Origin: Saitoella complicata NRRL Y-17804
Taxonomy: Eukaryota; Ascomycota; Saitoellomycetes; Saitoellales; Saitoellaceae
Direction: 5' to 3'
DNA: 64,000 bases
Assembly: GCF_001661265.1 (NCBI RefSeq)
Contig: NW_017567020.1
Span: forward strand, 184,973 to 248,972
Position numbers and translations under genes: made by a program. The notes beneath the pieces are model-generated. The model was not told where the DNA came from, did not search any database, and saw only the letters and a list, made by a program, of their open reading frames with translations. Below, piece by piece: positions 18,762-29,457 of the stretch (its first letter is position 1; each line of letters starts with the position of its first letter).

Positions 18762-21386
18762 TCATTTCCACTTCGGCAAAGCCTTCTCCTTCTCCCCCTC
18801 GTTTCCTCGCAACCTCGACATACTCCTTGCCGGCGTCCCAACCGGCATCGGAATCCCACTCGTTCTCCTCGCCGTACTCGGCGTCCCAACAACCGGGGTC
18901 TTCAACCCAGCAGCCGTTCCCGGTGTCGTTCCCGGTGTCGACGGCGCAGTCTTCGCACTCCCTAACGAACTCCCCGGTCGTCTCGGCGTACCCACACCAG
19001 AAGACACCCCACCCACCCGCGACATCGGCCTCTTGACCGGACTACTCGTCGCACTCCCAACCGCAGCTGCAGCAAGCCGAGAACCCGCCGCCGCCTCACC
19101 CACATCACTCATCCCCATGCCCAACGCACTCCCCGCTCTCCTCGGCGTACAACCCCCAGTACCCGGCACCGGGATCCCACTCACCCTTCGCCCAGGAGGA
19201 GGAGGGATTTCACTGACCCGTCGTTTCGGCGTCGGAATACCACTGAGTCGCCGTACTGGACTCCCGCCAATATCACTCGCCCTACGATCCCGTTCAGGCG
19301 TGCTACGGACTACCGCGATACCCGGCGTGCTGCAGACACCGGTACCCAGCGTTCGTGGAACCCCGAGTTTTGGCGTACTCGGCGCAGACGTCGTCGGTTT
19401 CGGGAGAGCAGAAGGCGTCACCACTCTCGGAATCCCACTCGTTCTCCTCACGCTACGGGGCGCAGCGGGTGGGGGCATAGCCAGTCGACTCGGACTCACT
19501 TCCGTCCCGCTACTCACACTCACGCTCCTCATCCCGCCCAATCTGCCGAGTTTCGACGTAGGTGTGGGAGAACTGGACACGGACTCAGCCAAAACCCCGG
19601 CTTTCGGACTCACATTCCACCTCGGCCGCGCCGTCAACGGAATCAACCCCCCCTCAAATCTCCTCCCTCCCATTGTCGATGGCGTCGGACTCGTAACCCC
19701 ACTCCTCAACGAGGGTGTAGACGTCGACACCACACTAGCACTAGCATTACTAGTACTCCCCCTCCTTGGTGTCTCCCCCCCGTACCCATTATGCGACACG
19801 ACCCTCCGCTGACTAAACGGTGTCGGCCTCGGGATTGGGATAGCGGCTTCCCGTCGCGGCAGTGGGACTTTGAGTTGACTCGGCGGGGTACTATCCCACC
19901 CCTCCGCCGCCACCATCATCTCTTCCCCATTCTTCCCCGGTGTGCGAGAACCCTCCCCTCTCAACTCCTCCATCCTGCCTTTTCGGGGCGGTTCCACTTC
20001 CGGTTCCCGCTCACTCGACTTCAACGTCCCAAACGCGTCCTCCTCCTCCAAAACCCTATCCATCTCCCGTACCTCCCCCTCAAGTTTCTCCCACTCCTGT
20101 TTTAGTCCCTCGTAGAGACGGAGGACTTCCCCATTCACTGTGAGGCGATCCCGTATGCCCTTTTCAATGACGGCGAGGACGCGTGGGATGGCGGGAACGT
20201 AGCCCTCCCTCTTTCCTTGCCACGATAACAGTGTTTCTCGATCCCAACTCCCACTCCCGCTCCCCTCCTCAGCAGACAATTGAAGTCTTCCGAGCGTACG
20301 CAAAATGGACGAAATCATATCACTACACTGCCCTCCCGCAGCACGAAACACAACAACCCACTGATCCTCCCCCAACTCCTCCCTCACCCTCTCCACCGTC
20401 CCCTCGAGCTTCCCCCACCGCTTCTCGACGCCATGTTTACGGTCCTGTAGGGCTTTGACAGCGGAGGGGAAGATGTTTGTTGCGCGAGTCGTAAAGGAGG
20501 ATAACCGGGGGGTGAGGAATGAGAGAGATGCGCGGAGGGGGGCCATGAGGCCTTCGAGGCGGGTTAGGGGGGCGGAGGTTTGGGTTGGGAGGGTGGCGAG
20601 GCTTGCTGTTCGTGCGTGTCTGGTTCCGGATCCAGTTCTTCTTCGGCCGTCGTTCACTGCGACGAGGGCTTCGAGGGAGTTGACGTCGAGGGAGGGTGAT
20701 GGTGGGGGGATGTGTCGCGCTTCCTCGAGCTCGAAGATGAGTGTGTCGCACCGTATCAATTCCGAGTCGATTTCGGATAGAGTCTGGGAGACTTCTGTCC
20801 ACTCTAACGCAATATCGACTTGTTGTTTAATTCTGCCATGTATCACCAAAAGGTCTTGGAATGATTGTGATAGGGCGTCGAGGCGATCCAATAATGGTCC
20901 AGCCGGGTTTTCCTGTGAAGAGGAAGATGGTGCCTCGCCGAATCCGGGGGAGGGCCGCACATCCGGTCGCTCGAGTACAGTGAGAGACACAGAGAGATAT
21001 GTCGATAACAACATATTAAACCGTCCCACCTGCGCCTCAACACCCACGAACCCATCCTTGCCCTGTCCCGCCCACTCGACATCATCCTCCGCATCCAACC
21101 CTTCCAACACGAGTCTCGTATTCCGAATCCACTTTTCTGCATCGGTAGCTATGGAGGATATTTCGCAAAGTGCGTCGGGTGTTGAGCGGGAGGAGATACG
21201 GAGGGTTAGTTCGTCGGAGGAGGGGAGGGCGTGGGTTGTTAGGCGTTGAAGTTGGGTTGAGAAGGGTGCTCGGGCAAAGGTTGCGAGGGTTTCGGATCTT
21301 GTCATGCCCTTTCCGAAGCTGAACATGGAGGGTTTTGCTGGATCTGACTCCGATATTGGCGGTGATGGAGGCATACCGGAAGACAT
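18762..21386 (-). CDS. KAR9: Karyogamy / spindle-positioning protein Kar9
   Basis: A single exon of 874 residues. The N-terminal about 450 residues are helical and Kar9-like, including WVVVFRAAGGQCSDMISSIL, a recognisable Kar9 family block. The rest is Ser/Pro/Arg-rich and disordered. This tail has five S-x-I-P motifs in basic context: S650-GIP, S715-GIP, S725-EIP, S736-GIP and S843-GIP (nucleotides 19428-19439, 19233-19244, 19203-19214, 19170-19181 and 18849-18860). SxIP is the binding motif for EB1/Bim1, through which Kar9 tracks microtubule plus ends and links them to myosin for nuclear positioning. The first ATG of the long open frame is at 21386; the frame stays open 102 nt further without an ATG. 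It is divergent from SSR4 across 177 bp. Confidence 0.85.
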   Translation of the reverse strand: MSSGMPPSPPISESDPAKPSMFSFGKGMTRSETLATFARAPFSTQLQRLTTHALPSSDELTLRISSRSTPDALCEISSIATDAEKWIRNTRLVLEGLDAEDDVEWAGQGKDGFVGVEAQVGRFNMLLSTYLSVSLTVLERPDVRPSPGFGEAPSSSSQENPAGPLLDRLDALSQSFQDLLVIHGRIKQQVDIALEWTEVSQTLSEIDSELIRCDTLIFELEEARHIPPPSPSLDVNSLEALVAVNDGRRRTGSGTRHARTASLATLPTQTSAPLTRLEGLMAPLRASLSFLTPRLSSFTTRATNIFPSAVKALQDRKHGVEKRWGKLEGTVERVREELGEDQWVVVFRAAGGQCSDMISSILRTLGRLQLSAEEGSGSGSWDRETLLSWQGKREGYVPAIPRVLAVIEKGIRDRLTVNGEVLRLYEGLKQEWEKLEGEVREMDRVLEEEDAFGTLKSSEREPEVEPPRKGRMEELRGEGSRTPGKNGEEMMVAAEGWDSTPPSQLKVPLPRREAAIPIPRPTPFSQRRVVSHNGYGGETPRRGSTSNASASVVSTSTPSLRSGVTSPTPSTMGGRRFEGGLIPLTARPRWNVSPKAGVLAESVSSSPTPTSKLGRLGGMRSVSVSSGTEVSPSRLAMPPPAAPRSVRRTSGIPRVVTPSALPKPTTSAPSTPKLGVPRTLGTGVCSTPGIAVVRSTPERDRRASDIGGSPVRRLSGIPTPKRRVSEIPPPPGRRVSGIPVPGTGGCTPRRAGSALGMGMSDVGEAAAGSRLAAAAVGSATSSPVKRPMSRVGGVSSGVGTPRRPGSSLGSAKTAPSTPGTTPGTAAGLKTPVVGTPSTARRTSGIPMPVGTPARSMSRLRGNEGEKEKALPKWK

Positions 21387-21563
21387 CTTATCCTCGTCTC
21401 TTCCTCTTCTTGGTGAGTTTGGTGGTTGTTTACCCTCATGCACGCCGTCGTCAGGCCAACCACGGCATTCAGGGACAAACGCGTCCACTCACCACCAAGA
21501 CGCGACAGCATTCATCCCAGCATTCATCGCATTCATCCCGAATCACTTCACGAGACGATCGCA
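21387..21563. promoter_or_regulatory. Divergent promoter KAR9 / SSR4
   Basis: Only 177 bp separate the two divergent start codons, so control elements must be shared or interleaved. Confidence 0.45.
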
Positions 21564-22817
21564 ATGGCAGCAACGCACGCCCTCCTCTCCATCCCCCCCG
21601 ACCTCCGCCCCCACCTCTGGTGCAAAGCCGGCCTCAACTACCCCCCCCTCCCCCACCTCTCTCCCCTCACCGCCGCCCAAATGCTCTCGCAAGCCCCAAC
21701 CCTAATACGCGACGCAACCTTCCAATGGAACTGGATCGATCGCCCCAAACCCGGATCAGGCTACCTAGTCTGGATGCCACAAATGCAGGAGCGAGTCCCG
21801 CCGAGTGATGGAATGCAGTGGTTGGGACCCGAGGTATTGCATGTGCAGGAGTTTGGGGGCGTGGAGGGTTTGGGGCAGGGTACCGTATTGGAGTTTTACG
21901 AGAGTAAGTATGGATGGGATCCAACTGATCCGTCTGCCGCACCCGACGGCGCAACAACTACCACCCGCCGCCGGTATCGGTTGGTGCGGGGTGGGAATGA
22001 GCAGTTGTGGTTCATACATTATGCGGCTGCTGCTGAGGAACGCGTTCTTGCTGATATACAATCATCGCGACCACTCCCGCCACGACGATACCCACTCCCG
22101 AATCTCGCACAAAGCCCACTGTTCCACCTCCACTCCGAGCCCGGTGCCGTGCCCGCAGCGCTAGCGATGGGCCCACCACCATCCCAGCAGCAGCCGCGAA
22201 AGAGGCAAAGACTCGACCCCCGCCAAGGAGGGCCGCGTGAATGGCAAGCGATGCAGGAAGACCTGAGCGAAGACGTAGAAGGCGACGACCTCGACACCCT
22301 CGATCCCGTCGTCGTGGCACAAGCCCGCTACATCCGCCGTCACGAATGGATGGAAGAAATCTTCGGCTCCGTCTACCCCACCTCCCAAATCCTCCGTCCC
22401 ACGCCCACGCTCTCCGGAACCGACGAAGAAAAGGCAGCGCAAACACTGGCGGAGAAAATCGCCGCGTTGCAGAGAGAGGTGGAGGAGATGAAGGAGGCAC
22501 ATGCGAAGACGTTGGAGACATTTACGGGGAGTACGGAAAACTATGCCGCCGCCACGAAAGCTCTGTCATCTGTCAAGAATTTGAACGACATCGCCACCAT
22601 CCAAGCTGAGGTAGAGGGGAAGATGGGGGTGCGGACGATGGAGAGGCCGAAGGTTAGGGCGGTGTATGTTGAGGTCAAGGCGACTGCTGCACCGCCCCCG
22701 CCGAGGGACGAACAACGGGTGAGTGAGGAGCCGACGGAGTCGCAGTTGGGGGTTGAGCCGGTGGTGGGGGATGTTGGGATGAATGTTATGGAGGAGGATA
22801 TACTGATGAGGGTTTAG
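21564..22817 (+). CDS. SSR4: SWI/SNF and RSC complex subunit Ssr4
   Basis: A single exon of 417 residues. The N-terminal Ssr4 domain (about residues 1-160) shows the family pattern IRDATFQWNWIDRPKPGSGYLVW, then PSDGMQWLGPE, an RRRYRLVRGG block and LWFIHY. Midway, QARYIRRHEWMEEIFGS matches the second conserved Ssr4 block. A coiled coil (about 295-345) and an acidic C-terminus follow. In fission yeast Ssr4 is shared by the SWI/SNF and RSC remodelling complexes. The start ATG at 21564 gives MAATHALLSIPPDLRPHLW; the frame continues upstream but the conserved domain begins here. It is divergent from KAR9. Confidence 0.88.
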   Translation: MAATHALLSIPPDLRPHLWCKAGLNYPPLPHLSPLTAAQMLSQAPTLIRDATFQWNWIDRPKPGSGYLVWMPQMQERVPPSDGMQWLGPEVLHVQEFGGVEGLGQGTVLEFYESKYGWDPTDPSAAPDGATTTTRRRYRLVRGGNEQLWFIHYAAAAEERVLADIQSSRPLPPRRYPLPNLAQSPLFHLHSEPGAVPAALAMGPPPSQQQPRKRQRLDPRQGGPREWQAMQEDLSEDVEGDDLDTLDPVVVAQARYIRRHEWMEEIFGSVYPTSQILRPTPTLSGTDEEKAAQTLAEKIAALQREVEEMKEAHAKTLETFTGSTENYAAATKALSSVKNLNDIATIQAEVEGKMGVRTMERPKVRAVYVEVKATAAPPPPRDEQRVSEEPTESQLGVEPVVGDVGMNVMEEDILMRV

Positions 22818-22997
22818 TGATAGGGATAGCTAGTTGAAAGGCGTATAAGTGCTTTTTTGGGTGTTTTGGTATGACATATCGTACTGTCCTCAGTTGTATT
22901 GAAGACTGACTCCATTCCCATACTCCTTCAACCGATTGCGGACTGCGCGACGACGACTTTCAGATAAGGTTCATTCGAATATATCCTACACCCACTT

Positions 22998-23747
22998 CTA
23001 TGCCTGCGCCTCCACAGCTCCCTCGTTCTTTAGCTTGAGCCACTCCTTGGGGAACTGCAACTTCTTCTTCGTCTTAACATGTCTCGTATCCAACGGAATA
23101 TCCGCAAACGTCTCCCCCCCATCCTTTGCCTCCGCAACCAACCTATCCAACTGGTCACTCAAGAACTTCTTGTTCTGCGCTCTGTGCGAGAAACTATCAC
23201 AGCTCGTCTTCATGACGTCGGTTGTGGGGTCGTACCGTGCTCCGGCGAGGAGCTTGAGTTTGTGCGCTTGAACGTCGGTGAGGCCGAGGTCTTTCACGCG
23301 GACTTCGAGGACGACTTTGCGCTCTGCGGGGTGTTGTTCGCCGAGGTAGGACGTGTAGCGGAACCTCAAGGGTTGCTCTTGGGTTGGTGGTTTGAAGGGC
23401 TTGCTGAGCTCTAAACACGCTTTCACATCAGCACTGTGCATGGCTAACGTAACTCAACCTCAACCTCAACCGATGGATATGGTATACGTACGCGAAAGCA
23501 TAGGCAGCTCGTACGCTGACTTCCTGTAGTACTCCCTCGTCAAACGGTGCTGCTCCAACTGAATGTGTGCGGTGTTGTGCATGTCATTCTCCCAGCCCTC
23601 CTCGTTCATCCATGCGTCGATGGGGTCAGTCGAAGCTCCGCGGCCGTTGGGACGGCTTCGCTTTGAGGCGTAAGCACGGCTGGCACCGGCGACATTGAGC
23701 GACGAAGAAGTCGAACGAAGCTGGAGAGATCGCCGTAATAAAGACAT
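22998..23747 (-). CDS. RSM24: Mitochondrial small-subunit ribosomal protein Rsm24 (mS35)
   Basis: The exons are 23747-23492 and 23410-22998 with an 81-nt intron (GTACGT...TTTAG); 222 residues. The N-terminus MSLLRRSLQLRSTSSSL is a typical mitochondrial presequence. The splice joins YELPMLS to QLSKPFKPP, restoring the family pattern AYELP-LSKPF-PP. RFRYTSYLGEQHPAERKVVLEV, MKTSCDSFSHRAQNKKFLSD and FADIPLDTRH are conserved blocks of the Rsm24/mS35 family, part of the head of the mitoribosomal small subunit. The gene shares a 148-bp divergent promoter with another mitochondrial gene. Confidence 0.9.
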
Positions 23748-23895
23748 TGATGGTTGGCGATTTGTGTACGAGAAATGCCGGTTGCTTGCGGTAACGACGA
23801 TTTCTCCCGTCCTCAGGCCTGCTGCCCCTGAAACCGTGCATGCCGGGATCGTCAGTTCCGTAACGTCGCGATTTCGAAGAAAATACGATCCAGTC
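23748..23895. promoter_or_regulatory. Divergent promoter RSM24 / MICOS subunit
   Basis: 148 bp between the start codons of two genes whose products both work in mitochondria; co-regulation is an inference. Confidence 0.5.
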
Positions 23896-24681
23896 ATGTT
23901 CAGATCACTCAAGGTATGTCGCCTTTTTTGCATTGAGCAGCATGATCTAATTGTTGGCTTAGTACCTCACCGCGACCGGTGTTGCCGCCGTCGGTGGAGC
24001 TTCGCTCTTGACCTCTAACCCCGTCCACGCCGAGGCTACTCCGTCCCCCTCTGACCGTCTCGGTCCCTACAAGAAGGTACGTGCCGTCATCATCACTGTG
24101 TTTGTTAATGGATTAGTACTGACTGACTGCGATAGCCTATCTACGACACCCCAGTCACCACCACAACCCTCGAATCCATCCCCCCCTCTCCCCTCGAAGT
24201 CCACATCCGCCTCGCCCGCCAAAAGGTCTCAGAAGAATATTTCGCTGCCCGCGCCCACCTCCACTCCGCCGTCAACTCCTGGATCGGATACGAGAAGGCC
24301 GTGGAATCCACCCTCCGCGAAGTCGCACCCCGAAATGAAGAGTTGTTGCCCGGAGCGATTTATGTCGTTGTTTCTGGAATGGCTGGATCGATCGTCGCAC
24401 GTAACAGGATTTGGCCGTTGCGGATGTTCACCTCGGCTCTTTTCCTCGTCGGTGGAGCGCACTATTTCCTTCCTGAGACCGCGAAGAATGTGAGTGAGTT
24501 GGCTTGGAGATACGAGCAGCGTACTGTGCCGCAGGTTGCAAAGGTACATGCGGAGGTTAGGGAGAAGGTCGAGACTGCGATCCATAATGTTGAGGAGGGT
24601 GTGGAGAGGGCGGAGAAGGTTGTTACTGAGGGTGTTGAGAAGGGGAGGGAGTATGCTAAGGAGCATTTGGAGCAGAAGTAA
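23896..24681 (+). CDS. MICOS complex subunit, Mic26/Mic27 (apolipoprotein O) family
   Basis: The exons are 23896-23913, 23963-24076 and 24136-24681, with introns of 49 and 59 nt, giving 225 residues. The first exon encodes only six residues (MFRSLK), fixed by GTATGT...CTTAG and by the continuing signal-like segment YLTATGVAAVGGASLLT. The APOO domain follows: YDTPVTTTTLESIPPSPLEV, then a helical region with VNSWIGYEKAVEST, then two membrane segments (about LPGAIYVVVSGMAGSIVARN and PLRMFTSALFLVGGAHYFLP). The C-terminus is an amphipathic charged helix. Mic26/27 proteins shape crista junctions in the inner membrane. Mic26 and Mic27 cannot be told apart here. Confidence 0.88.
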
Positions 24682-24836
24682 AATGTCGATCCGGAGTGGG
24701 ATCTATATACCATGGTTGTCGATGATACAGAATCAAAATATATCCTCGTTATTGATAACAAATCACCCAGCGATACAACACTACAATTATAAGCCCACCA
24801 CAACGAAAACTCGACAAAACATGCATAATGAAAACA

Positions 24837-27429
24837 TCACAAACTCATAGCCCTCCCACCCTGCCCCTCCTCAACCTCAAGACTCGCCCTACTCCTCTCC
24901 TCCTCCTCGAGTCTCTGCTCCATCTCCCTCCTAAACTCCTTCAAGAACTCCTTCTTCTTACCACCCTTGAAGGTATACCCCTTAAACGCCAGATTCTTCC
25001 TCATCTCCAACGCGAGTGCTCCGTGGACTCGATCACGCAACAGCACATCCCTTGCACGTTCAGCGGCTCCGCCAGCGGCTGCACCGGGTGCGGCGAGGGG
25101 TTCGTCCGTGCTGAGTTCCTCGAAGTAGCGGGTATCAAAGATATCCTTAACCTCCGGCTGAAATGGAGCTTCTTGATCGCGGAGGGTAGCCCAATCGATT
25201 CCCTTGAACCACGGGTGCGCTTTTATCTCCCCCGCATCAGCCTGAATCCCACCATCTCTCTCTTCCGGCCTACCACGCGCAGTGGCATACATCGAGTTAG
25301 GCCGACCGGCGGTGCGGGTGGAGAGGGAGGAACCGAGACGATCTTGACGTTCGCAGATAAGGCGGGTGATGAGGTCTTTGGCTTCGGGGGAGATTCGGGG
25401 GCCGGAGGGGAAGCGAAGACTTTCGCGCCAGCGAAGGATCTTCATGCGGGTTGCGTGACGGGTCTTGGAGACGAAGGGGGGGAAGCCGTAGAGACACTGT
25501 GTGTGATTGTTAGCGCTTCCAATTATGTCAAGCTTGCGAGCAACAATCCATACCTCGAACAGAATAACGCCAAGACTCCACCAGTCACAGGAAGCGTCAT
25601 AGCCTTCCCCACGAATGACTTCAGGCGCCATATAGGAATTCGTACCAACGACACTGTAAGCTAACATCCTCTTCCCCTTCTTCTCCCTCCAACTCAGAAC
25701 GTGATCACCACCCCCAAACGCCCCTTCACCGTCCGGGCCGAGCTTGTTTAGGACTTCCGCCCCCTTCCTCCTGTCAATCGTATCCCCCTCAACACCAACC
25801 CCAGTCCTCCTCAACAAATCCCTCCTCTGCGCCTCATAGTACGCCCCATCATGCTCCCACCTCAAATCCGTAGCCAATCCAAAATCCGAGATTTTCATAT
25901 GACCTCGGGCGTCGAAGAGGAAGTTGTCGGGTTTGACATCGCGGTGGATGAAACCGAGGGCATGGGTTTCCTCGATACAGAGGATCATTTCCGCGATGTA
26001 GAAGCGGGTGAAGGGTTCCGGGAATGTATCGCGTTCGATGAGGAGATTGAGGAGGTCGCCACCGGGCATGTATTCCATGATGAGGTACCTGTAAGTCCCA
26101 GGGTCAGTGTATGTCGCTGATATCACAACTCCGGAACGTACAAAAAGTCAGCATCCTGAAAACTCCACTTCAACTCCACAATCCCACCCTTCCCGGCCTC
26201 ACTCCCAGCAGCCTTCACCAACACATCACGTTCAGCACGGATATGCCCTTCCTGACCCCTCCTCAACATCTCACTCTTCTTGATACACTTCATCGCATAC
26301 ACCTTCGGTTTATTCGGGGCGCCCATACCATCCTTCTCTTTGACGAGTTTGACAACGCCGAATGCCCCACGTCCGATATTCTTGACGGAGACAAATGAGC
26401 CGGGTCCGATTGCGCGGCGCATGTTACGGAGGTAGCCTTCCTCCTCCAACCTGAATTTCTCCAAGACCTCGGCACGGTCTTGTGGTGTCAAACTCGGATG
26501 TGACAAAAGCTCTTCTTCCAAAGCCTTGATACGCAGAGCGGGTGGGGTGTAAGGGTACGCTGGAGAGGGGGACGAAGCAGACGGGTGCAAGATCTTGGAA
26601 TAAGCCAACTCGAAATACGTCTTTGTCGCGGCCGACTTCTCGATGGTTGTCGGAGTAGGCCTAAACCCTTTGAGCTGCCTCTCGAACATCTCCTCGACGC
26701 GCATTGCCGTTTCTCGCGTAACCCTCCTGACAACCACGGTACTCACAGCATCGATCGTGCTGATCTCGACTTGTGGTTCCGATTGGGTTGATTTAGATGC
26801 GGGGGAGAGAGGTGGGGAGAGCGGAGTTTTGGATGATTTGGGTTTAAGGGAGGTAGGGGAGACGCGCTTCTGTTGTACCTCCAATTCGGCGAGAAACTTG
26901 TCCACTGCGTCGGCGGGGAGGGGAATAGGTGGTGCTGCTCGCAGCGGTTGGGGTGGAGCGGTCTGCAATAGCATAGGAGCAGAGATAACTGAACGGCTCG
27001 CAACTTTCAGGGGCATGTTGGAAACTGCGAGTTTGTCAGCTCAGCTGCAAGAGTAGGCAGGGAATGAAGAGAGAGAGCGGTACCCATGAGCTTCGACCCC
27101 CCACTCGTCTTCTGCCAATTCTGCAACAACACCCTTGCCTCTTCCTCATCCCTCGCATGCGCCACATGTTCGAACGCAATCGGTGCGGATATCTGATAAG
27201 TCCGGCGTTTAGCTGTATCCATTTCCGTTAGTTCAACGACCGTAACCGTAATAAAGGTAGAGAGTTGGATACCATATGAACGGAGACTCGCAAACGTCAA
27301 GAGATCCATGAATGACTTATGCAGCACCGGTCGATTCTTGGCGGATTTAGGGGGCCGGAGGGGTTCGCTGGCTGCGAACCTGGCTGGGCCCATGACTGGC
27401 TTTTGCTGCTTCTTTCGACTGTTCATCAT
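24837..27429 (-). CDS. NDR/LATS-type AGC kinase with N-terminal CRIB-like motif
   Basis: Five exons: 27429-27273, 27212-27084, 27024-26142, 26088-25554 and 25496-24837 (introns 60, 59, 53 and 57 nt, all GT-AG); 787 residues. Residues 60-71 read ISAPIAFEHVAH, matching the CRIB core ISxPxxFxHxxH for Cdc42/Rac binding. Residues about 200-300 are the helical Mob-binding region. The kinase domain starts near 306, with GRGAFG (313-318), the catalytic loop HRDVKPDN, SDFGLATDL, a long insert before the activation loop, then SVVGTNSYMAPE. The tail ends with the hydrophobic motif FKGYTFKG typical of NDR kinases. Intron 1 is 60 nt without a stop in frame, so retention would add 20 residues. NDR kinases act in polarity and septation pathways; which one this serves is unclear. 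Confidence 0.8.
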
Positions 27430-27779
27430 CCAATGTTATACGTCCAGCTCACTGGGAAAACTGCGATTTGGTAGAAGGAGAAGAAAGCAGAAGAACGACT
27501 TCACATAAAGGGGGATATGATGCGGGCGTGGCGGTCACATCAGCGAGATCCGTGCACTCGTATATGCTGCAATCAAATGCTGCGAACAGGCCATGCTGTA
27601 GCAGTTAACCCAATGGTATCATTCATTGGGTCGCAACAGCTTCTTGATGGGCAAATGGTGTAGCAGTTGAGCTTCCGACGTCCAGCCTCCGCATCCGCAC
27701 CCCGCGCTGCTGCCATACACGTCAACACCCGCTCCGTGCCCCCTCGGACTTCCCCACACTCAAAACACTCCACCATCGA
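27430..27779. promoter_or_regulatory. Divergent intergenic region, kinase / CofD-like gene
   Basis: 350 bp between divergent starts. No clear TATA box is seen. Confidence 0.4.
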
Positions 27780-29457
27780 ATGTCCTCCCCACGACCCCAT
27801 ACCCGCAACCGCCAAAGAAAAGGCTCGTTCTCATCCTACGGACATACACCACACCACGTCCAACTATCGGATGGTTCAGGCAGCGCAACACCGAGTTCGC
27901 CGAGCTCATTACGGGAGGAGGTCAAAGTCGAGCCGGCGGCGGCGGAGGAAGGGGAGGAGGAATACGCTCCTGTACGGCTCGTCGTGTTTTCTGGGTGTGT
28001 GTCGCTTTTCTTTCGTTTGATCATGGCAAATTGCTCATTGTAGGATGGTGTGCAGTGGAACGGCGTGTAACGCCCTAACGCCTACCCTTCAATCACTTTC
28101 GTCGTCACATTGTACGTATATCCTTCCCATCTCCGACAATGGTGGTTCGACAGCCGAGATCCTCCGCGTACTCGGTGGTCCCGGGATCGGTGATATACGC
28201 TCTCGACTCGTACGACTCATCCCAGATCCACCCGGTGTGGGCGGGGATGCGGTGCGAGTGTTGATGTCGTACAGGCTCCCAGAGGCAGACAAAGATCGGG
28301 CACGGATGGAGTGGAACGAGTTAGTCGAAGGCCGTCACGCCCTATGGAACGGCGTCCCCTCCGAAAAACGCGAACTCATCCGATCTTTCTTCTCAGTAGT
28401 CGGAAGCGAAATAAGCAAACGCTCCCGTCCCCCGCACAACACCTTCGACTTCCGTAACGGATCAATCGGGAACCTCTTCCTGACCGGAGCTCGCCTATTC
28501 TTCGGATCCCTCGAAAGCGCGATTTTTTTGTTCGCGTCGATTTGTGGGGTGGCGCCGTATACGAGTGTGTTGCCTGTCACGAATACGCAATTTGCGATGA
28601 ATATTGCGGCGATATTGGAGGATGGGACACTCATTGCCGGTCAATCCCAGATATCGCATCCCACACCAACCCATATAACACCTCGCGACCCTTCCCAGCC
28701 ATCCTCCTCTACCGTCTATGACACGGATGAAGATGAATTGGCACCACCCGGAACTCTACGCGGCTTGGTCTCGACACCAGACCCCCACGTCCCGACGAAA
28801 TCATCCGCATCCCTCGCACTCTCGAGTCCGATTACGAGGATCCACTACATCTCCTCCTACGGGCACGAAATCCTTCCCGCCCCGAACCCGAAAGTCGTCA
28901 GAGCCGTCGAGGGGTGCACTTCGATCATCTACTCCATCGGCAGTTTATACACGAGTATCATTCCTACTCTCGTCGTTAGGGGCGTTGGAAGGAGGATTAA
29001 GGAGAGAGATGTACCAAAGGTGTTATTGCTGAACAGCACCCCCGATCGCGAAACAGGCGGAATGACCGCCACAGACTTCTTGCGCGCAATCGTCCGCGCA
29101 TGTCTCGAATCCCAACTCGCCGATACCGGAATCGTACCCGTTACGGTTTCCCTCGCCACCATTGACTCCACACCGTGGTCGTCCTACATTACCCATGTTG
29201 TTTATTTGAGGGAGAGTAGAGTCAGGGTCGATGTTGGGGAGATTAGGGGGAGGGGGGTTGAGTGTATTGGGATTGGGGGGAGGAAGAGGAGGGAGGGGTG
29301 GGTTTTTGAGGGGGAAGGGTTGGGGATGGTGTTGGATGTTGTTTGTGGGGGTGGGCGTAATGGGCATGGGGAGGAGGGTGGGAATGGGGGTGGGAGGGGA
29401 GCGAGGGGGGTTGTCGTTGGGGGGATGGGGTTGGAGAGGAGGATGACCTTGAAGTGA
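27780..29457 (+). CDS. CofD/YvcK family protein
   Basis: The exons are 27780-27994 and 28056-29457 with a 61-nt intron (GTGTGT...TGCAG); 538 residues. The splice builds the nucleotide-binding loop VVFSGGTACNAL. Further family marks are PISDNGGSTAEILRVLGGPGIGDIRSRL, FRNGSIGNLFLTG, and AIVYSIGSLYTSI-like CTSIIYSIGSLYTSIIP. Bacterial relatives are YvcK (linked to envelope carbon use) and CofD (coenzyme F420 synthesis); fungi do not make F420 as far as is known, so the fungal activity is undefined. A polar insert with TVYDTDEDE interrupts the core near residue 225. The last 80 residues are Gly/Arg-rich and encoded by strongly G-rich DNA. Confidence 0.8.

Noticed and set aside
21387-21488. Upstream extension of the KAR9 frame
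   Set aside because: The frame is open but has no ATG before 21386.
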